NCBI RefSeq assembly: GCF_002843315.1
Contig: NZ_MVDD01000001.1
Span: 186,001 to 250,000 of the forward strand
Length of the DNA: 64,000 nt
Source of the DNA: Labilibaculum filiforme
GTDB lineage: Bacteria > Bacteroidota > Bacteroidia > Bacteroidales > Marinifilaceae
Reading direction: 5' to 3'
Below the pieces are notes generated by a model. It was not told the origin of the DNA and searched no databases. It saw only the letters and a list, made by a program, of their open reading frames with translations. A program made the translations under genes and the position numbers. Positions 46,780-55,041 of the stretch are shown piece after piece. How positions within the stretch are numbered: the first letter of the stretch is position 1; each line of letters opens with the position of its first letter.

Positions 46780-46966
46780 AAAAGAAGCCATCTTTTTTAA
46801 GATGGCTATAACTCCAAATATTTTAGAGCCCTTTTAGAATTGATTTGTTGTTTAGAATTACCACATTTTATCCAACTTATCACTAACTAAAAAATATTCA
46901 AGAATCTCCCCTACAGATCCTCTTGAACACTACTATAACAGTTATCTATCAAAAATGGGTGACATC
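46780..46966 (-). ncRNA. Putative structured RNA, unit A of the tandem family
   Basis: About 187 nt. A -7-like element (TATTCTTG on the minus strand, 46972-46979, one mismatch to TAnnTTTG) would start transcription at the conserved GTCACCC (46958-46964). Then come a 5' stem-loop of TTCAAGA/TCTTGAA (46922-46928 with 46898-46904) and ATCT/AGAT inside, loop GTAGGGG; a TTTTTAGTTAGTG word; the 42-nt block shared with unit C (46827-46868); a second stem CTCTA/TGGAG (46825-46829 with 46813-46817); and a 9-bp hairpin (46787-46808) followed by a U-rich tail. No conserved ORF. Confidence 0.55.
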
Positions 46967-47007
46967 CTAGCAAGAATATTCTGATAATTAATAGATTTTA
47001 GCAAAAA

Positions 47008-47039
47008 AAAGACCGAATTGCTAACAATTCAGTCTTTTC
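47008..47039 (-). terminator. Terminator of the fused E1 gene
   Basis: Stem AAAAGAC-GAATTG with CAATTC-GTCTTTT, a 4-nt loop, one pair that is C-A on the plus strand but G-U on the minus strand, and a following run of U residues. It lies 20 nt after the E1 stop and just upstream of RNA unit A, so those RNAs would need their own promoter or read-through. Confidence 0.85.
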
Positions 47040-47059
47040 TATTCCAAAAATAAAATGTC

Positions 47060-49504
47060 TTAATTCGTATAAATAGATGGGAATTGTTGCGGATTGGATT
47101 CTCTCATAATATCATAAATGATTTCAAAAACATCTTCGGCATTGGGATTTGAAAAATAATCTCCATCGGTACCATATGCAGGTCGATGATCCTTGGCCGT
47201 AATTGTTTTTGGTTCCGAATCTAAATAGTAATAAGCATTCTGTTCTTCTAATACTTTCTGCATCATAAAAGCAGTTGCTCCACCAGGAACATCCTCATCG
47301 AAAAATACAACTCGATTGGTTTTCTTTATCGATTCTAAAATTCGATTGTTAATATCGAATGGCAATAAAGTCTGAACATCAATTAGTTCCACAGAGATAT
47401 TAAAATCTCTTAATTGTTTCACCGCATCTTCGGCAATTCGAACACAAGAACCATAGGTTACCAAAGTAATATCCGAACCTTCCTCTAACACTTCAGGAAT
47501 TCCTAATGGAGTATTAAATTCGCCTAAATTATCCGGCATTTTTTCCTTCAATCGGTATCCATTTAAAGGTTCAATAACTAGTGCAGGTTCATCCGATTTT
47601 AAAAGTGTATTATAGAAACCTGCTGCTTTTGTCATATCCCTTGGCACACATACATGAATACCGCGAATAGAGTTAATCACCATACTTAAAGGCGAGCCCG
47701 AATGCCAGATACCCTCCAATCGATGCCCACGGGTACGAATAATTACCGGCGCTTTTTGTCCTCCTTTGGTTCTGTACTGTAAGGTTGCCAAATCATCACT
47801 CATGGTTTGTAATGCATACAATAAATAATCGAAATATTGAATTTCTGCTATTGGTCGAAGTCCTCTTAGTGCCAAACCTATTCCTTGTCCTAAAATAGTA
47901 GCCTCTCTAATTCCTGTATCTGTAACCCGAAGCTCTCCATACTTCTGTTGCATTCCTTCTAAACTTTGGTTCACACCACCAATAAAGCCAGTATCTTCAC
48001 CAAAAGTTAAAAGCAAGGGATATTTACTAAACAGTTTATCGAAATTATCACGAAGCACCTCACGTCCGTTTACAATTTTCGATTCTTCGGAATAAATAGG
48101 GGCAATCGTTTTGATGTTTTGCACACTTAAATCGGTCTCGCTGTACAAATGACTACTGTAACGCTCATGATTCTCGTTCAGAGAATTTTTAAGCCATAGC
48201 TGCAACTGCGACTTTAATGGTTTAAAACTTTCGCACGAGCTACAAATAAAACGTAATATTTTCTTTGCCGCGGTAAAGTTATCCTTTCGAACCGGGTGAA
48301 TAATCTTTTTTAGATCGCTTACTATTTTATCGATTCGATCGGTTTTCTTGCAATCGCAACCTGAATTTTTCACCAATTCGATCAAAGCGTCTCTTTCTTT
48401 TAATATTGGCTCGGAAAACGACTTCCAAGCCGCTTTTCTGGAATCTTTTACTTCTTGAAGTGCTGCTTTTTCAATCTCATCTAAGTATTCTTCTGTTGTT
48501 AACTCCATCGAAAGAATCCACTCTCTCATTTTTCGGATCGGATCGTATTCATCTTCCCAATCGAGGCGCTCCTTTGTTTTGTACCGTTCATGAGAACCCG
48601 AAGTAGAGTGTCCCAGTGGCTGTGTCATCTCGCTAACATGAAAAAGTACAGGAACATGATTCTTTCTGCAAAGTTCGACTCCTTCCATATACATTTTACA
48701 AAGCGTAGGATAATCCCAGCCCTTTGCCTTATAAATTAGGTAACCTTCGCCATTTTCATCTTTTTCGAAGCCCTTCAGAACCTCTGATATATTCGACTTC
48801 GTGGTTTGAAATTTATTCGGAACAGAAATTCCCCAACCATCATCCCAAACGCTCATTGCCATAGGAACTTGCAAAACTCCTGCAGCATTAATTGTTTCCC
48901 AAAAATGCCCTTCGGAAGTACTAGAATCCCCAATGGTACCAAAAGCTACCTCGTTTCCTTTATCGGAAAATTCTGAATAGGAATGCAATTCATTATTTTG
49001 TCTGAAAATTTTCGACGCATAAGCTAACCCAAGTAATCTAGGCATTTGACCTGCCGTAGGAGAAATATCTGCGGAAGAATTTTTTTGGTTTAGTAAATTT
49101 TTCCAGCTTCCATCCTCATTTAAACTTCGGGATGCGTAATGGTTATTCATTAATCGCCCGCCGTTACCCGGATTTTTATCTAGTCGGGTTTCCCCAAACA
49201 ATTGAGCAAAAAATTCCTCGCTCGATAACATGCCTGAGGCCAGCATAAAAGTCTGATCACGATAATATCCCGAACGCCAATCCCCATTTTTATAAGCTTT
49301 CGCCATAGCAATCTGCGCAACTTCTTTTCCATCACCAAATATTCCAAACTTCGCCTTCCCTGTTAATACTTCTTTTCGCCCCCAGATACTCAGTTGGCGA
49401 CTAAGATTGGCAATACGATAATCTTCAAGTACTTCTGATGTAAAATCGTTGAATGACAAATTCTCTTTTTTTGCCTCCATATCTTCTTTTACTATTTCTG
49501 ACAT
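47060..49504 (-). CDS. 2-oxoacid dehydrogenase E1, alpha-beta fusion (branched-chain type)
   Basis: An 814-residue fusion of the alpha (about 30-450) and beta (about 480-800) subunits of a thiamine-diphosphate E1. Alpha part: TPP/Mg motif GDSSTSEGHFWETIN, followed by SVWDDGWGISVPN. Beta part: TFGEDTGFIGGVNQSLEGM, GIREATILGQGIGLALRG, and ITLVTYGSCVRIAEDAV. E1 decarboxylates branched-chain or related 2-oxoacids and loads E2 lipoyl groups; the E2 at 30-31.5 kb is a candidate partner. The fused form is usual in Bacteroidota. The exact substrate is inferred. Confidence 0.9.
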   Translation of the reverse strand: MSEIVKEDMEAKKENLSFNDFTSEVLEDYRIANLSRQLSIWGRKEVLTGKAKFGIFGDGKEVAQIAMAKAYKNGDWRSGYYRDQTFMLASGMLSSEEFFAQLFGETRLDKNPGNGGRLMNNHYASRSLNEDGSWKNLLNQKNSSADISPTAGQMPRLLGLAYASKIFRQNNELHSYSEFSDKGNEVAFGTIGDSSTSEGHFWETINAAGVLQVPMAMSVWDDGWGISVPNKFQTTKSNISEVLKGFEKDENGEGYLIYKAKGWDYPTLCKMYMEGVELCRKNHVPVLFHVSEMTQPLGHSTSGSHERYKTKERLDWEDEYDPIRKMREWILSMELTTEEYLDEIEKAALQEVKDSRKAAWKSFSEPILKERDALIELVKNSGCDCKKTDRIDKIVSDLKKIIHPVRKDNFTAAKKILRFICSSCESFKPLKSQLQLWLKNSLNENHERYSSHLYSETDLSVQNIKTIAPIYSEESKIVNGREVLRDNFDKLFSKYPLLLTFGEDTGFIGGVNQSLEGMQQKYGELRVTDTGIREATILGQGIGLALRGLRPIAEIQYFDYLLYALQTMSDDLATLQYRTKGGQKAPVIIRTRGHRLEGIWHSGSPLSMVINSIRGIHVCVPRDMTKAAGFYNTLLKSDEPALVIEPLNGYRLKEKMPDNLGEFNTPLGIPEVLEEGSDITLVTYGSCVRIAEDAVKQLRDFNISVELIDVQTLLPFDINNRILESIKKTNRVVFFDEDVPGGATAFMMQKVLEEQNAYYYLDSEPKTITAKDHRPAYGTDGDYFSNPNAEDVFEIIYDIMRESNPQQFPSIYTN

Positions 49505-49866
49505 ATAATTTTTGCGTTATTAGTTTACAAAGCTTTTCCCCCTAGCTATTGTAAACAAGGATGTGTTAGTGTGTTTATTTAACAGAATATCCTTCAGTTA
49601 AAATCCTATCAAATTTAGCAAGAATTATTCTAAATAAGAAGATTTTTACCAAGTATTTACAGACCTTTAAATCTGTTTTAGTTTGGAAGAACGATACCGA
49701 AATGATATCTTTGCATCCAAATTATTTATCCTGATAATTAAATGGTTCGTATCACTAATATAGTACACTTGTGCATGCTAACAAATTATAAATCGGTAGG
49801 ATACCAAAATAGTTTTAAGCTTTTATTTTGCAAAATTTTTATAAAAACAGAATAAGAAATATACAA
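49505..49866. other. Intergenic region upstream of the small membrane-protein genes
   Basis: A 362-bp AT-rich spacer divergent between E1 and the small genes. It holds the best-spaced promoter of the window (49682-49713). A 37-codon frame at 49742-49855 overlaps the next gene's upstream region and has no recognisable features; I do not call it. Confidence 0.55.
49682..49713 (+). promoter_or_regulatory. Promoter matching both Bacteroidota elements
   Basis: TTTG at 49682-49685, a 20-nt spacer, then TATCTTTG at 49706-49713, matching the known TTTG-N19-21-TAnnTTTG pattern. The leader to the ATG at 49867 would be about 145 nt. It should drive the two small membrane-protein genes. Confidence 0.65.
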
Positions 49867-50109
49867 ATGATTACAGTTCTACTTATTACAATTGTTCTTT
49901 TAGCAATCGGATTTACTGGCTTTGCTATAACTATACTGATTAAAAAGAATGGTAAATTTCCTGAACTTCATATTGGTAAAAATGAAGATTTAAAAAAACG
50001 AGGAATTGGATGTGCTACCTCTCAGGACAAAACGGAGCAGTCTAAAGCTAAAAAGTCTCTTCAATTCAAACAACTCACTCTGTTAGAGAAGGAATTAAAA
50101 TCGCTTTAA
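49867..50109 (+). CDS. Small single-pass membrane protein
   Basis: An 80-residue protein from the ATG at 49867: MITVLLITIVLLAIGFTGFAI is one membrane helix, then a polar tail with IKKNGKFPELHIGKNEDLKKRGIGCATSQDK and a C-terminal helix. A longer frame begins with a TTG at 49828, but that adds a hydrophilic N terminus and I do not favour it. I recall similar small proteins annotated only as membrane or secreted protein beside apbE/nqr in Bacteroidota. No function is known. It is followed 93 nt later by another tiny membrane protein. Confidence 0.65.
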   Translation: MITVLLITIVLLAIGFTGFAITILIKKNGKFPELHIGKNEDLKKRGIGCATSQDKTEQSKAKKSLQFKQLTLLEKELKSL

Positions 50110-50202
50110 GTCAAAAATATATTTACAATTTTAACATTAGATTCCTAACCATCTAATCTTATTACCGTACTACTATTAATGGCTTATTAAATCTAAATTA
50201 AA

Positions 50203-50367
50203 ATGGTATTCGTTAAAATATTATTCCTGTCGCTTTTCTTATTACTACTTGCATTTTTAGGTATTGGCATTAAGCTACTTTTCGATAAAAACGCTAAAAT
50301 ATCTGGTAGTAGCTGTAGTTCTTGTGCTTGCACCGATCCGGATCAAGAAAATTGCGCTACAAAATAA
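50203..50367 (+). CDS. Tiny Cys-rich membrane protein, NqrM-like candidate
   Basis: A 54-residue protein: one membrane helix (about residues 4-26, LFLSLFLLLLAFLGIGIKLLF) and a short Cys-rich tail SGSSCSSCACTDPDQENCATK with four cysteines. NqrM, the small protein that matures Na+-NQR (iron insertion), also has a single helix followed by a four-Cys tail and is linked to nqr/apbE; here the gene is convergent with apbE and next to the nqr operon. Similarity in layout is clear, sequence homology is not, so this is a hypothesis. Stop at 50365-50367. Confidence 0.6.
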   Translation: MVFVKILFLSLFLLLLAFLGIGIKLLFDKNAKISGSSCSSCACTDPDQENCATK

Positions 50368-50372
50368 AATTT

Positions 50373-50460
50373 AATTATCGGTTTTTTGTTTTCTGTTGTT
50401 TGCATTATTTCTTAACAACTACTTATTTTCCAAGCTTCAGAAATCTGAAAACCGATAATT
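50373..50460. repeat. Inverted repeat between convergent small gene and apbE
   Basis: AATTATCGGTTTT (50373-50385) and AAAACCGATAATT (50448-50460) are perfect 13-bp inverted copies 62 nt apart; inside the right side, TTCAG/CTGAA (50436-50449 region) forms a small hairpin. The left arm lies 5 nt past the small-gene stop and the right arm 29 nt past the apbE stop. It could end transcription from both sides. Confidence 0.5.
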
Positions 50461-50489
50461 TTGCATTCGCTTTTTATTCAATGTCCAAT

Positions 50490-51497
50490 TTATTTTACGA
50501 TAGCTTCCTTAATCTTATCGCTAACATAGGATTTATAATTACCCAACGAATCGGTATAAATAAAATAAGCATCCAATAAGGAGTCCTTTTCTACTATTTC
50601 GATGCTTTTCTCCAATCCCAATACCATAAAACTTGTTGCGTAGGCATCGGCCGACATACAGTCGGGAGCAAAAACCGAGGCCGAAAGTAAACTATGTTGC
50701 ACCGGATATCCTAAACGAGGATCAATCGTGTGAGCATATTTTTTTCCATCCTTAATGTAGTACTGTCGGTAGTTTCCTGAGGTTGCCAGTGCTCCATTTT
50801 CTAGTTGAATTACCTCTTGAATTTCTCTCGACATCGTTGATGGGTCATCAATTGGCTTATCGATACCTACCCGCCATATTCTGCCTTTATCATTTTTTCC
50901 TTTTGCGCGAATTTCGCCACCTATTTCCACCATATAATTAGTTACTCCTTGTTGCTCCAAAAAATCGGCAACCACATCCACACCATATCCTTTTGCAATT
51001 GCACTGGCATCGAACATGATTCTTGGATCCTCTTTTACTACTCGTCCGGCAATTAAACGCACTTTTTGATATCCTACGACCTCTAACAAACTATCAACCG
51101 GTATTTGTTCTGGATCCAACTTATTTTTGAAACCAAATCCCCAGGCGTTCACCAAAGGAGCAACCGTCATATCAAAAGCCCCATTCGTAATTTTCGAAAT
51201 CTCTTCCCCTCTTTTTAGTGTCGTTAAGAAATAGGTATCCAGTACCACAGTGGTATCGTTACTATTTACTCTCGAAATAATGGATTGAGGCTTATAGGTG
51301 GACAAAGAAAGGTCAAAATCGTTCAACTTAAGCATTACCTCCTCGTGAAGACTTTTATCGCTGGAATGCTCGTAAACGATATGATAGAAGGTTCCAAAAA
51401 TCTGTCCTTCGTCGAAATAATACTTGTTACTATTAGTTTGGCAAGAAGATAGGATCAGAACACCTAGAAGTAGGTATAAATAAAATATTTTTTTCAT
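50490..51497 (-). CDS. apbE: ApbE, FAD:protein FMN transferase (lipoprotein)
   Basis: ApbE moves FMN from FAD onto a threonine of NqrB and NqrC. The 335-residue protein uses the ATG at 51497, giving the lipoprotein signal MKKIFYLYLLLGVLILSSC (lipobox LSSC, Cys19); the open frame upstream of this ATG lacks such a signal. ApbE motifs are VNSND..., MFDASAIAKGYGVDVVADFL (about 165-184), GGEIRAKGKN, and the C-terminal HTIDPRLGYP with DCMSADAYATSFMVLG that binds Mg/FAD. It lies downstream of nqrF with a terminator in between. Confidence 0.95.
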   Translation of the reverse strand: MKKIFYLYLLLGVLILSSCQTNSNKYYFDEGQIFGTFYHIVYEHSSDKSLHEEVMLKLNDFDLSLSTYKPQSIISRVNSNDTTVVLDTYFLTTLKRGEEISKITNGAFDMTVAPLVNAWGFGFKNKLDPEQIPVDSLLEVVGYQKVRLIAGRVVKEDPRIMFDASAIAKGYGVDVVADFLEQQGVTNYMVEIGGEIRAKGKNDKGRIWRVGIDKPIDDPSTMSREIQEVIQLENGALATSGNYRQYYIKDGKKYAHTIDPRLGYPVQHSLLSASVFAPDCMSADAYATSFMVLGLEKSIEIVEKDSLLDAYFIYTDSLGNYKSYVSDKIKEAIVK

Positions 51498-51560
51498 GAC
51501 TTTAGTCTGGTATGTATAAAAGCTATTTGCTGCAACAAAAGTAATCAAGCTAGCAAAAAC

Positions 51561-51597
51561 AAACAAGCCTCGAAAAATTTCGAGGCTTGTTTTTTAT
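51561..51597 (-). terminator. Terminator between nqrF and apbE
   Basis: A perfect 15-bp stem, AAACAAGCCTCGAAA with its complement, 2-nt loop spacing in the sequence, lies 16 nt past nqrF with T-rich sequence on either side. It should limit nqr read-through into apbE. Confidence 0.85.
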
Positions 51598-51607
51598 CTT
51601 GTTAGAG

Positions 51608-52867
51608 TTACGATCCAAAATCATCGAATTCAACCATTTCGTCTGGAACTCCTAATTCATAAAGCATACTTGTAACAGCAGAATTCATCATTGGAGGTCC
51701 ACAAAGGTAGTATTCAACATCTTCCGGCTCTTCGTGTTTAACTAGGTAGTTGTCGTAAATTACCTGGTGAATAAAACCAGTTGGGCCTTCCCAATTATCT
51801 TCAGGCTGAGGCTCCGATAAAGCCAAATGCCATTCGAAATTAGGGAAATCTGCCGCAATTGCATCAAACTGTTCTGCGTAAAACACCTCTTTTAAAGAAC
51901 GTGCTCCATACCAGAAAGTCGCTTTTCGACCAGTTTTCACTGTATGAAACATGTGGAAGATGTGAGAACGCATTGGAGCCATACCAGCACCACCACCAAT
52001 AAACATCATCTCGTTATTAGTTTCTTTAATAAAGAACTCACCGTAAGGTCCTGAGATGGTAACCTTATCGCCTGGTTTGCGAGAAAATATAAACGAAGAA
52101 CAAATTCCTGGATTCACTTTCATCCAACCACCGTTTACACGATCGAAAGGAGGAGTAGCGATACGAATATTCAACATTACAATATTTCCTTCGGCAGGGT
52201 GATTTGCCATTGAGTAAGCACGATAAGTAGGCTCGGGATTTTTCATACTAAGATCAAATAGTTTGAAATGTTCCCATTCGCTTTTGTATTTGTCCTCAAT
52301 CAACATATCCTTAAAGTCGACATCGATTTTTGGAACATCAATTTGAATGTAACCTCCCGATTTGAATTCAAGAATTTCGCCTTCAGGTAATTTTACAACA
52401 AACTCTTTGATAAAGGTAGCTACGTTCTTATTCGAAACCACTTCACATTCCCATTTCTTGATTCCCATAATTTCTTGAGGAATTTCCATGGACATGTCTT
52501 CTTTTACTTTTACCTGACAAGCTAAACGCCAATCATTTTGAGCCTCTTTACGAGTAAAAAAACCTGTTTCGGTAGGTAAAATAGTACCTGCTCCAGCGTG
52601 AACCTGACACCTACACATTCCGCAAGTTCCACCACCACCACAAGCGGATGGCAAAAAGATTTTTTCGGCACCTAAAGCTCCTAAAAGGGTATTTCCAGGC
52701 TCCACAACTAATTTTACTTTTCCTTCATTAATATCAATAGTCACCTCTCCCGATGGAGTAAGCTTCTTTTTTGCATACAAAAGGATAGAAACCAGTACCA
52801 GGATCACAAGTAGGAAGATCACAATACTTGTGGCAATAACTGTTCCCTGTGTTGTTAATAATATCAT
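51608..52867 (-). CDS. nqrF: Na+-translocating NADH:quinone reductase subunit F
   Basis: A 419-residue NADH dehydrogenase subunit. One N-terminal helix (about 10-32) is followed by a 2Fe-2S ferredoxin domain with Cys76, Cys82, Cys85 (SACGGGGTCGMC) and Cys117 (LACQV). The FAD domain has YRAYSMANHP (about 233) and the NAD domain the segment MMFIGGGAGMAPMRSHI and CGPPMMNSAV. It takes electrons from NADH into the complex. It is the last gene of nqrABCDEF, 154 bp after nqrE, an unusually long spacer rich in AATTA-type words. Confidence 0.97.
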   Translation of the reverse strand: MILLTTQGTVIATSIVIFLLVILVLVSILLYAKKKLTPSGEVTIDINEGKVKLVVEPGNTLLGALGAEKIFLPSACGGGGTCGMCRCQVHAGAGTILPTETGFFTRKEAQNDWRLACQVKVKEDMSMEIPQEIMGIKKWECEVVSNKNVATFIKEFVVKLPEGEILEFKSGGYIQIDVPKIDVDFKDMLIEDKYKSEWEHFKLFDLSMKNPEPTYRAYSMANHPAEGNIVMLNIRIATPPFDRVNGGWMKVNPGICSSFIFSRKPGDKVTISGPYGEFFIKETNNEMMFIGGGAGMAPMRSHIFHMFHTVKTGRKATFWYGARSLKEVFYAEQFDAIAADFPNFEWHLALSEPQPEDNWEGPTGFIHQVIYDNYLVKHEEPEDVEYYLCGPPMMNSAVTSMLYELGVPDEMVEFDDFGS

Positions 52868-53021
52868 CTCTATTCCAATTTTTAAAATTATGAATGATTA
52901 ATTATTAATTAAGAATTAAGATTTGTAAGTATCAGATGATATTGATATTTGAAACAAAAAACCTGCATTCTATAATTCACAATTTCAACTCATAAATTAT
53001 AATTCATAATTAGTTAAAAGC

Positions 53022-53639
53022 TTAGAGTTTGATCCCCATAAAGCTCATGAAAGCAATTCCCATTAATCCGGTTACAATAAATGTGATTCCTAAACCACGC
53101 AGTGGCGCTGGGATATTAGAGTAACGAATTTTTTCGCGAATTGCAGCAATACCAATGATAGCAAGAAACCAACCAAGACCTGACCCGAGACCAAATGAGG
53201 TTGCTTCTGCTAAAGTACCATAGTCTCTTTCCTGCATGAAAAGAGATCCTCCTAAAATTGCACAGTTAACTGCAATTAGGGGAAGAAAGATACCTAAGGA
53301 AGAATAAAGAGCTGGAGCAAATTTTTCAACAATCATTTCAACCAACTGTACCAAAGAAGCAATTACTGCTATAAACATGATGAAACTTAAAAAGCTTAAA
53401 TCAACATCTGCAAATGAAGGATCTAACCAAGTAAGAGCTCCACTAACTAAGATGTATTTGTTTAGCAGGTAATTTAAAGGAACGGTTATTCCCAAAACAA
53501 ATATTACAGCGATACCTAGACCAACTGATGTTTTTACCGTTTTGGAAACAGCCAGATACGAACACATTCCTAAGAAGAATGCGAACACCATGTTGTCGAT
53601 AAAAATCGACTTGATAAATATATTAATCAGATTTTCCAT
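53022..53639 (-). CDS. nqrE: Na+-NQR subunit E
   Basis: A 205-residue integral membrane subunit with six helices, starting [26 protein letters not shown], with [11 protein letters not shown] (about 124-134) carrying the conserved Cys that, with NqrD, binds the intramembrane Fe-S/iron cofactor. Same family as RnfA. It lies 20 bp after nqrD. Confidence 0.97.
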   Translation of the reverse strand: MENLINIFIKSIFIDNMVFAFFLGMCSYLAVSKTVKTSVGLGIAVIFVLGITVPLNYLLNKYILVSGALTWLDPSFADVDLSFLSFIMFIAVIASLVQLVEMIVEKFAPALYSSLGIFLPLIAVNCAILGGSLFMQERDYGTLAEATSFGLGSGLGWFLAIIGIAAIREKIRYSNIPAPLRGLGITFIVTGLMGIAFMSFMGIKL

Positions 53640-53659
53640 GTTTCGATTTTTCTTTACAA

Positions 53660-54304
53660 TTAATTCGACTCAATTAAAGATTTATTTCGAGATCTCTGAA
53701 CCCAAATAATAATTCCTACTGTAATCAATGCCATTGGAGGAAGTATCATTAAACCATTGTTTTGGTATCCCATATCGTAAAATGCCTGAGGAATCACTTT
53801 AAAACCATACAAGGTTCCTGATCCTAACAATTCACGAAAGAAAGCAATAACAATTAGAATCCATCCATAACCTGCGGCGTTACCAATACCATCTAAGAAA
53901 GCTGGCCAAGGTTTATTGCCAAGTGCAAAAGCCTCCAAACGTCCCATAATAATACAGTTGGTAATAATTAAACCAACAAATACAGATAATTGTTTACTTA
54001 CCTCGTAAGCAAAAGCTTTTAATATTTGATCCACTACAATTACCAAGGCAGCAACAATTACAAGTTGAACAATGATACGGATACGAGAAGGGATCGTATT
54101 TCGAATTAATGAAATAATAACATTTGCAAGTGCCAATACGGCCATAACCGAAAGGCTCATCACCACTGCTGGCTCTAATTTTGCTGTAACCGCTAAAGCT
54201 GAACAAATTCCTAGTACCTGAACGGTAATCGGGTTGTCGCTTCCCAATGGGTTTTTCAGCAGTTTCCGATTTTTAGCGGAGAATAAAGGTTCTTTATCGC
54301 TCAT
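53660..54304 (-). CDS. nqrD: Na+-NQR subunit D
   Basis: A 214-residue membrane subunit with six helices: [22 protein letters not shown] near the start and [19 protein letters not shown] (about 113-131) with the conserved Cys. Pairs with NqrE around the shared metal centre. It starts 7 nt after nqrC. Confidence 0.97.
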   Translation of the reverse strand: MSDKEPLFSAKNRKLLKNPLGSDNPITVQVLGICSALAVTAKLEPAVVMSLSVMAVLALANVIISLIRNTIPSRIRIIVQLVIVAALVIVVDQILKAFAYEVSKQLSVFVGLIITNCIIMGRLEAFALGNKPWPAFLDGIGNAAGYGWILIVIAFFRELLGSGTLYGFKVIPQAFYDMGYQNNGLMILPPMALITVGIIIWVQRSRNKSLIESN

Positions 54305-54311
54305 ATCGTGC

Positions 54312-55022
54312 TTATTTAGAAGATTTTAAAAACTTTTCATAACTACTTAGGTTATCTTGAAGCATAGCTTCTAAACCTTTTGAGGTAACTGTACCACCAG
54401 ATACAGCATCAAATTCATGTGGACGACCGCCTGCTGCTCCTCCTTTAACCATAGCTAAAGAGGTAAACTTTCCTGCCTCATCAAAAATTTGCTTTCCTGT
54501 AAATGGTTCCTGAAATTCCGATTTTGAAATTTCAGCACCTAAACCTGGAGTTTCTCCTTTGTTTCCAAAAGTTGCACCATAGATCGTTTTTCCATCTGAC
54601 TCTAAGGAAACAAAGCCCCAAATAGGACCCCACATTCCTTTACCTAGAACTGGAATAATCATTTTCTCGCCTATTCCTTCTTTACTGAATACGAAAATAG
54701 GTAGGTTTCTATCTGCCACATTTTTCTTACTATTCTCAATTTTCAAGTCAACCGCAAAAGTTTTATCCTTATCTTCTGAAGTAACAGTTCCTTCTGAGTT
54801 TACAATTATAGCTTTCACAATGTACTGCGTGTAAAGCTCCTCAGCATTTTCTGGAGTAGAAGCAACATTTACTGCTTTTAAAATGTCTTGCTTTTTCTCT
54901 ATTTCAATATTTCTAGTTTGGCGGGGCTTAAGTTGCAAAGCAGCAAAAGAAAGAACCGCAGCAACTAACACCACCATAATAGCGGCATAAAGAAATGTAT
55001 ATGTATTGCTTTGAGTATTCAT
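54312..55022 (-). CDS. nqrC: Na+-NQR subunit C (covalent FMN)
   Basis: A 236-residue subunit with one N-terminal helix (about 10-30) and a periplasmic domain. The flavinylation site is DAVSGGTVTSKG, with the target threonine at about residue 211 (SGGT in place of the more usual SGAT). ApbE is the expected donor enzyme. It starts 19 nt after nqrB and ends 7 nt before nqrD. Confidence 0.97.
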   Translation of the reverse strand: MNTQSNTYTFLYAAIMVVLVAAVLSFAALQLKPRQTRNIEIEKKQDILKAVNVASTPENAEELYTQYIVKAIIVNSEGTVTSEDKDKTFAVDLKIENSKKNVADRNLPIFVFSKEGIGEKMIIPVLGKGMWGPIWGFVSLESDGKTIYGATFGNKGETPGLGAEISKSEFQEPFTGKQIFDEAGKFTSLAMVKGGAAGGRPHEFDAVSGGTVTSKGLEAMLQDNLSSYEKFLKSSK

Positions 55023-55041
55023 TTTCTAGTTGATTATTTGA

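Noticed and set aside
46054-47059. Possible small protein genes in the nhaC-E1 gap
   Set aside because: Frames on both strands are short and not conserved between the four units; for example the conserved ATGTGG is followed at once by a stop codon. Structure and covariation fit RNA better.
49742-49855. 37-codon frame after the promoter at 49706
   Set aside because: Has no membrane or motif features and overlaps the upstream region of a better small gene; it could only be a leader peptide, for which there is no evidence.
50322-50579. 85-codon open frame on the plus strand
   Set aside because: It overlaps the Cys-rich small gene in another frame and runs into apbE on the opposite strand; no protein features.
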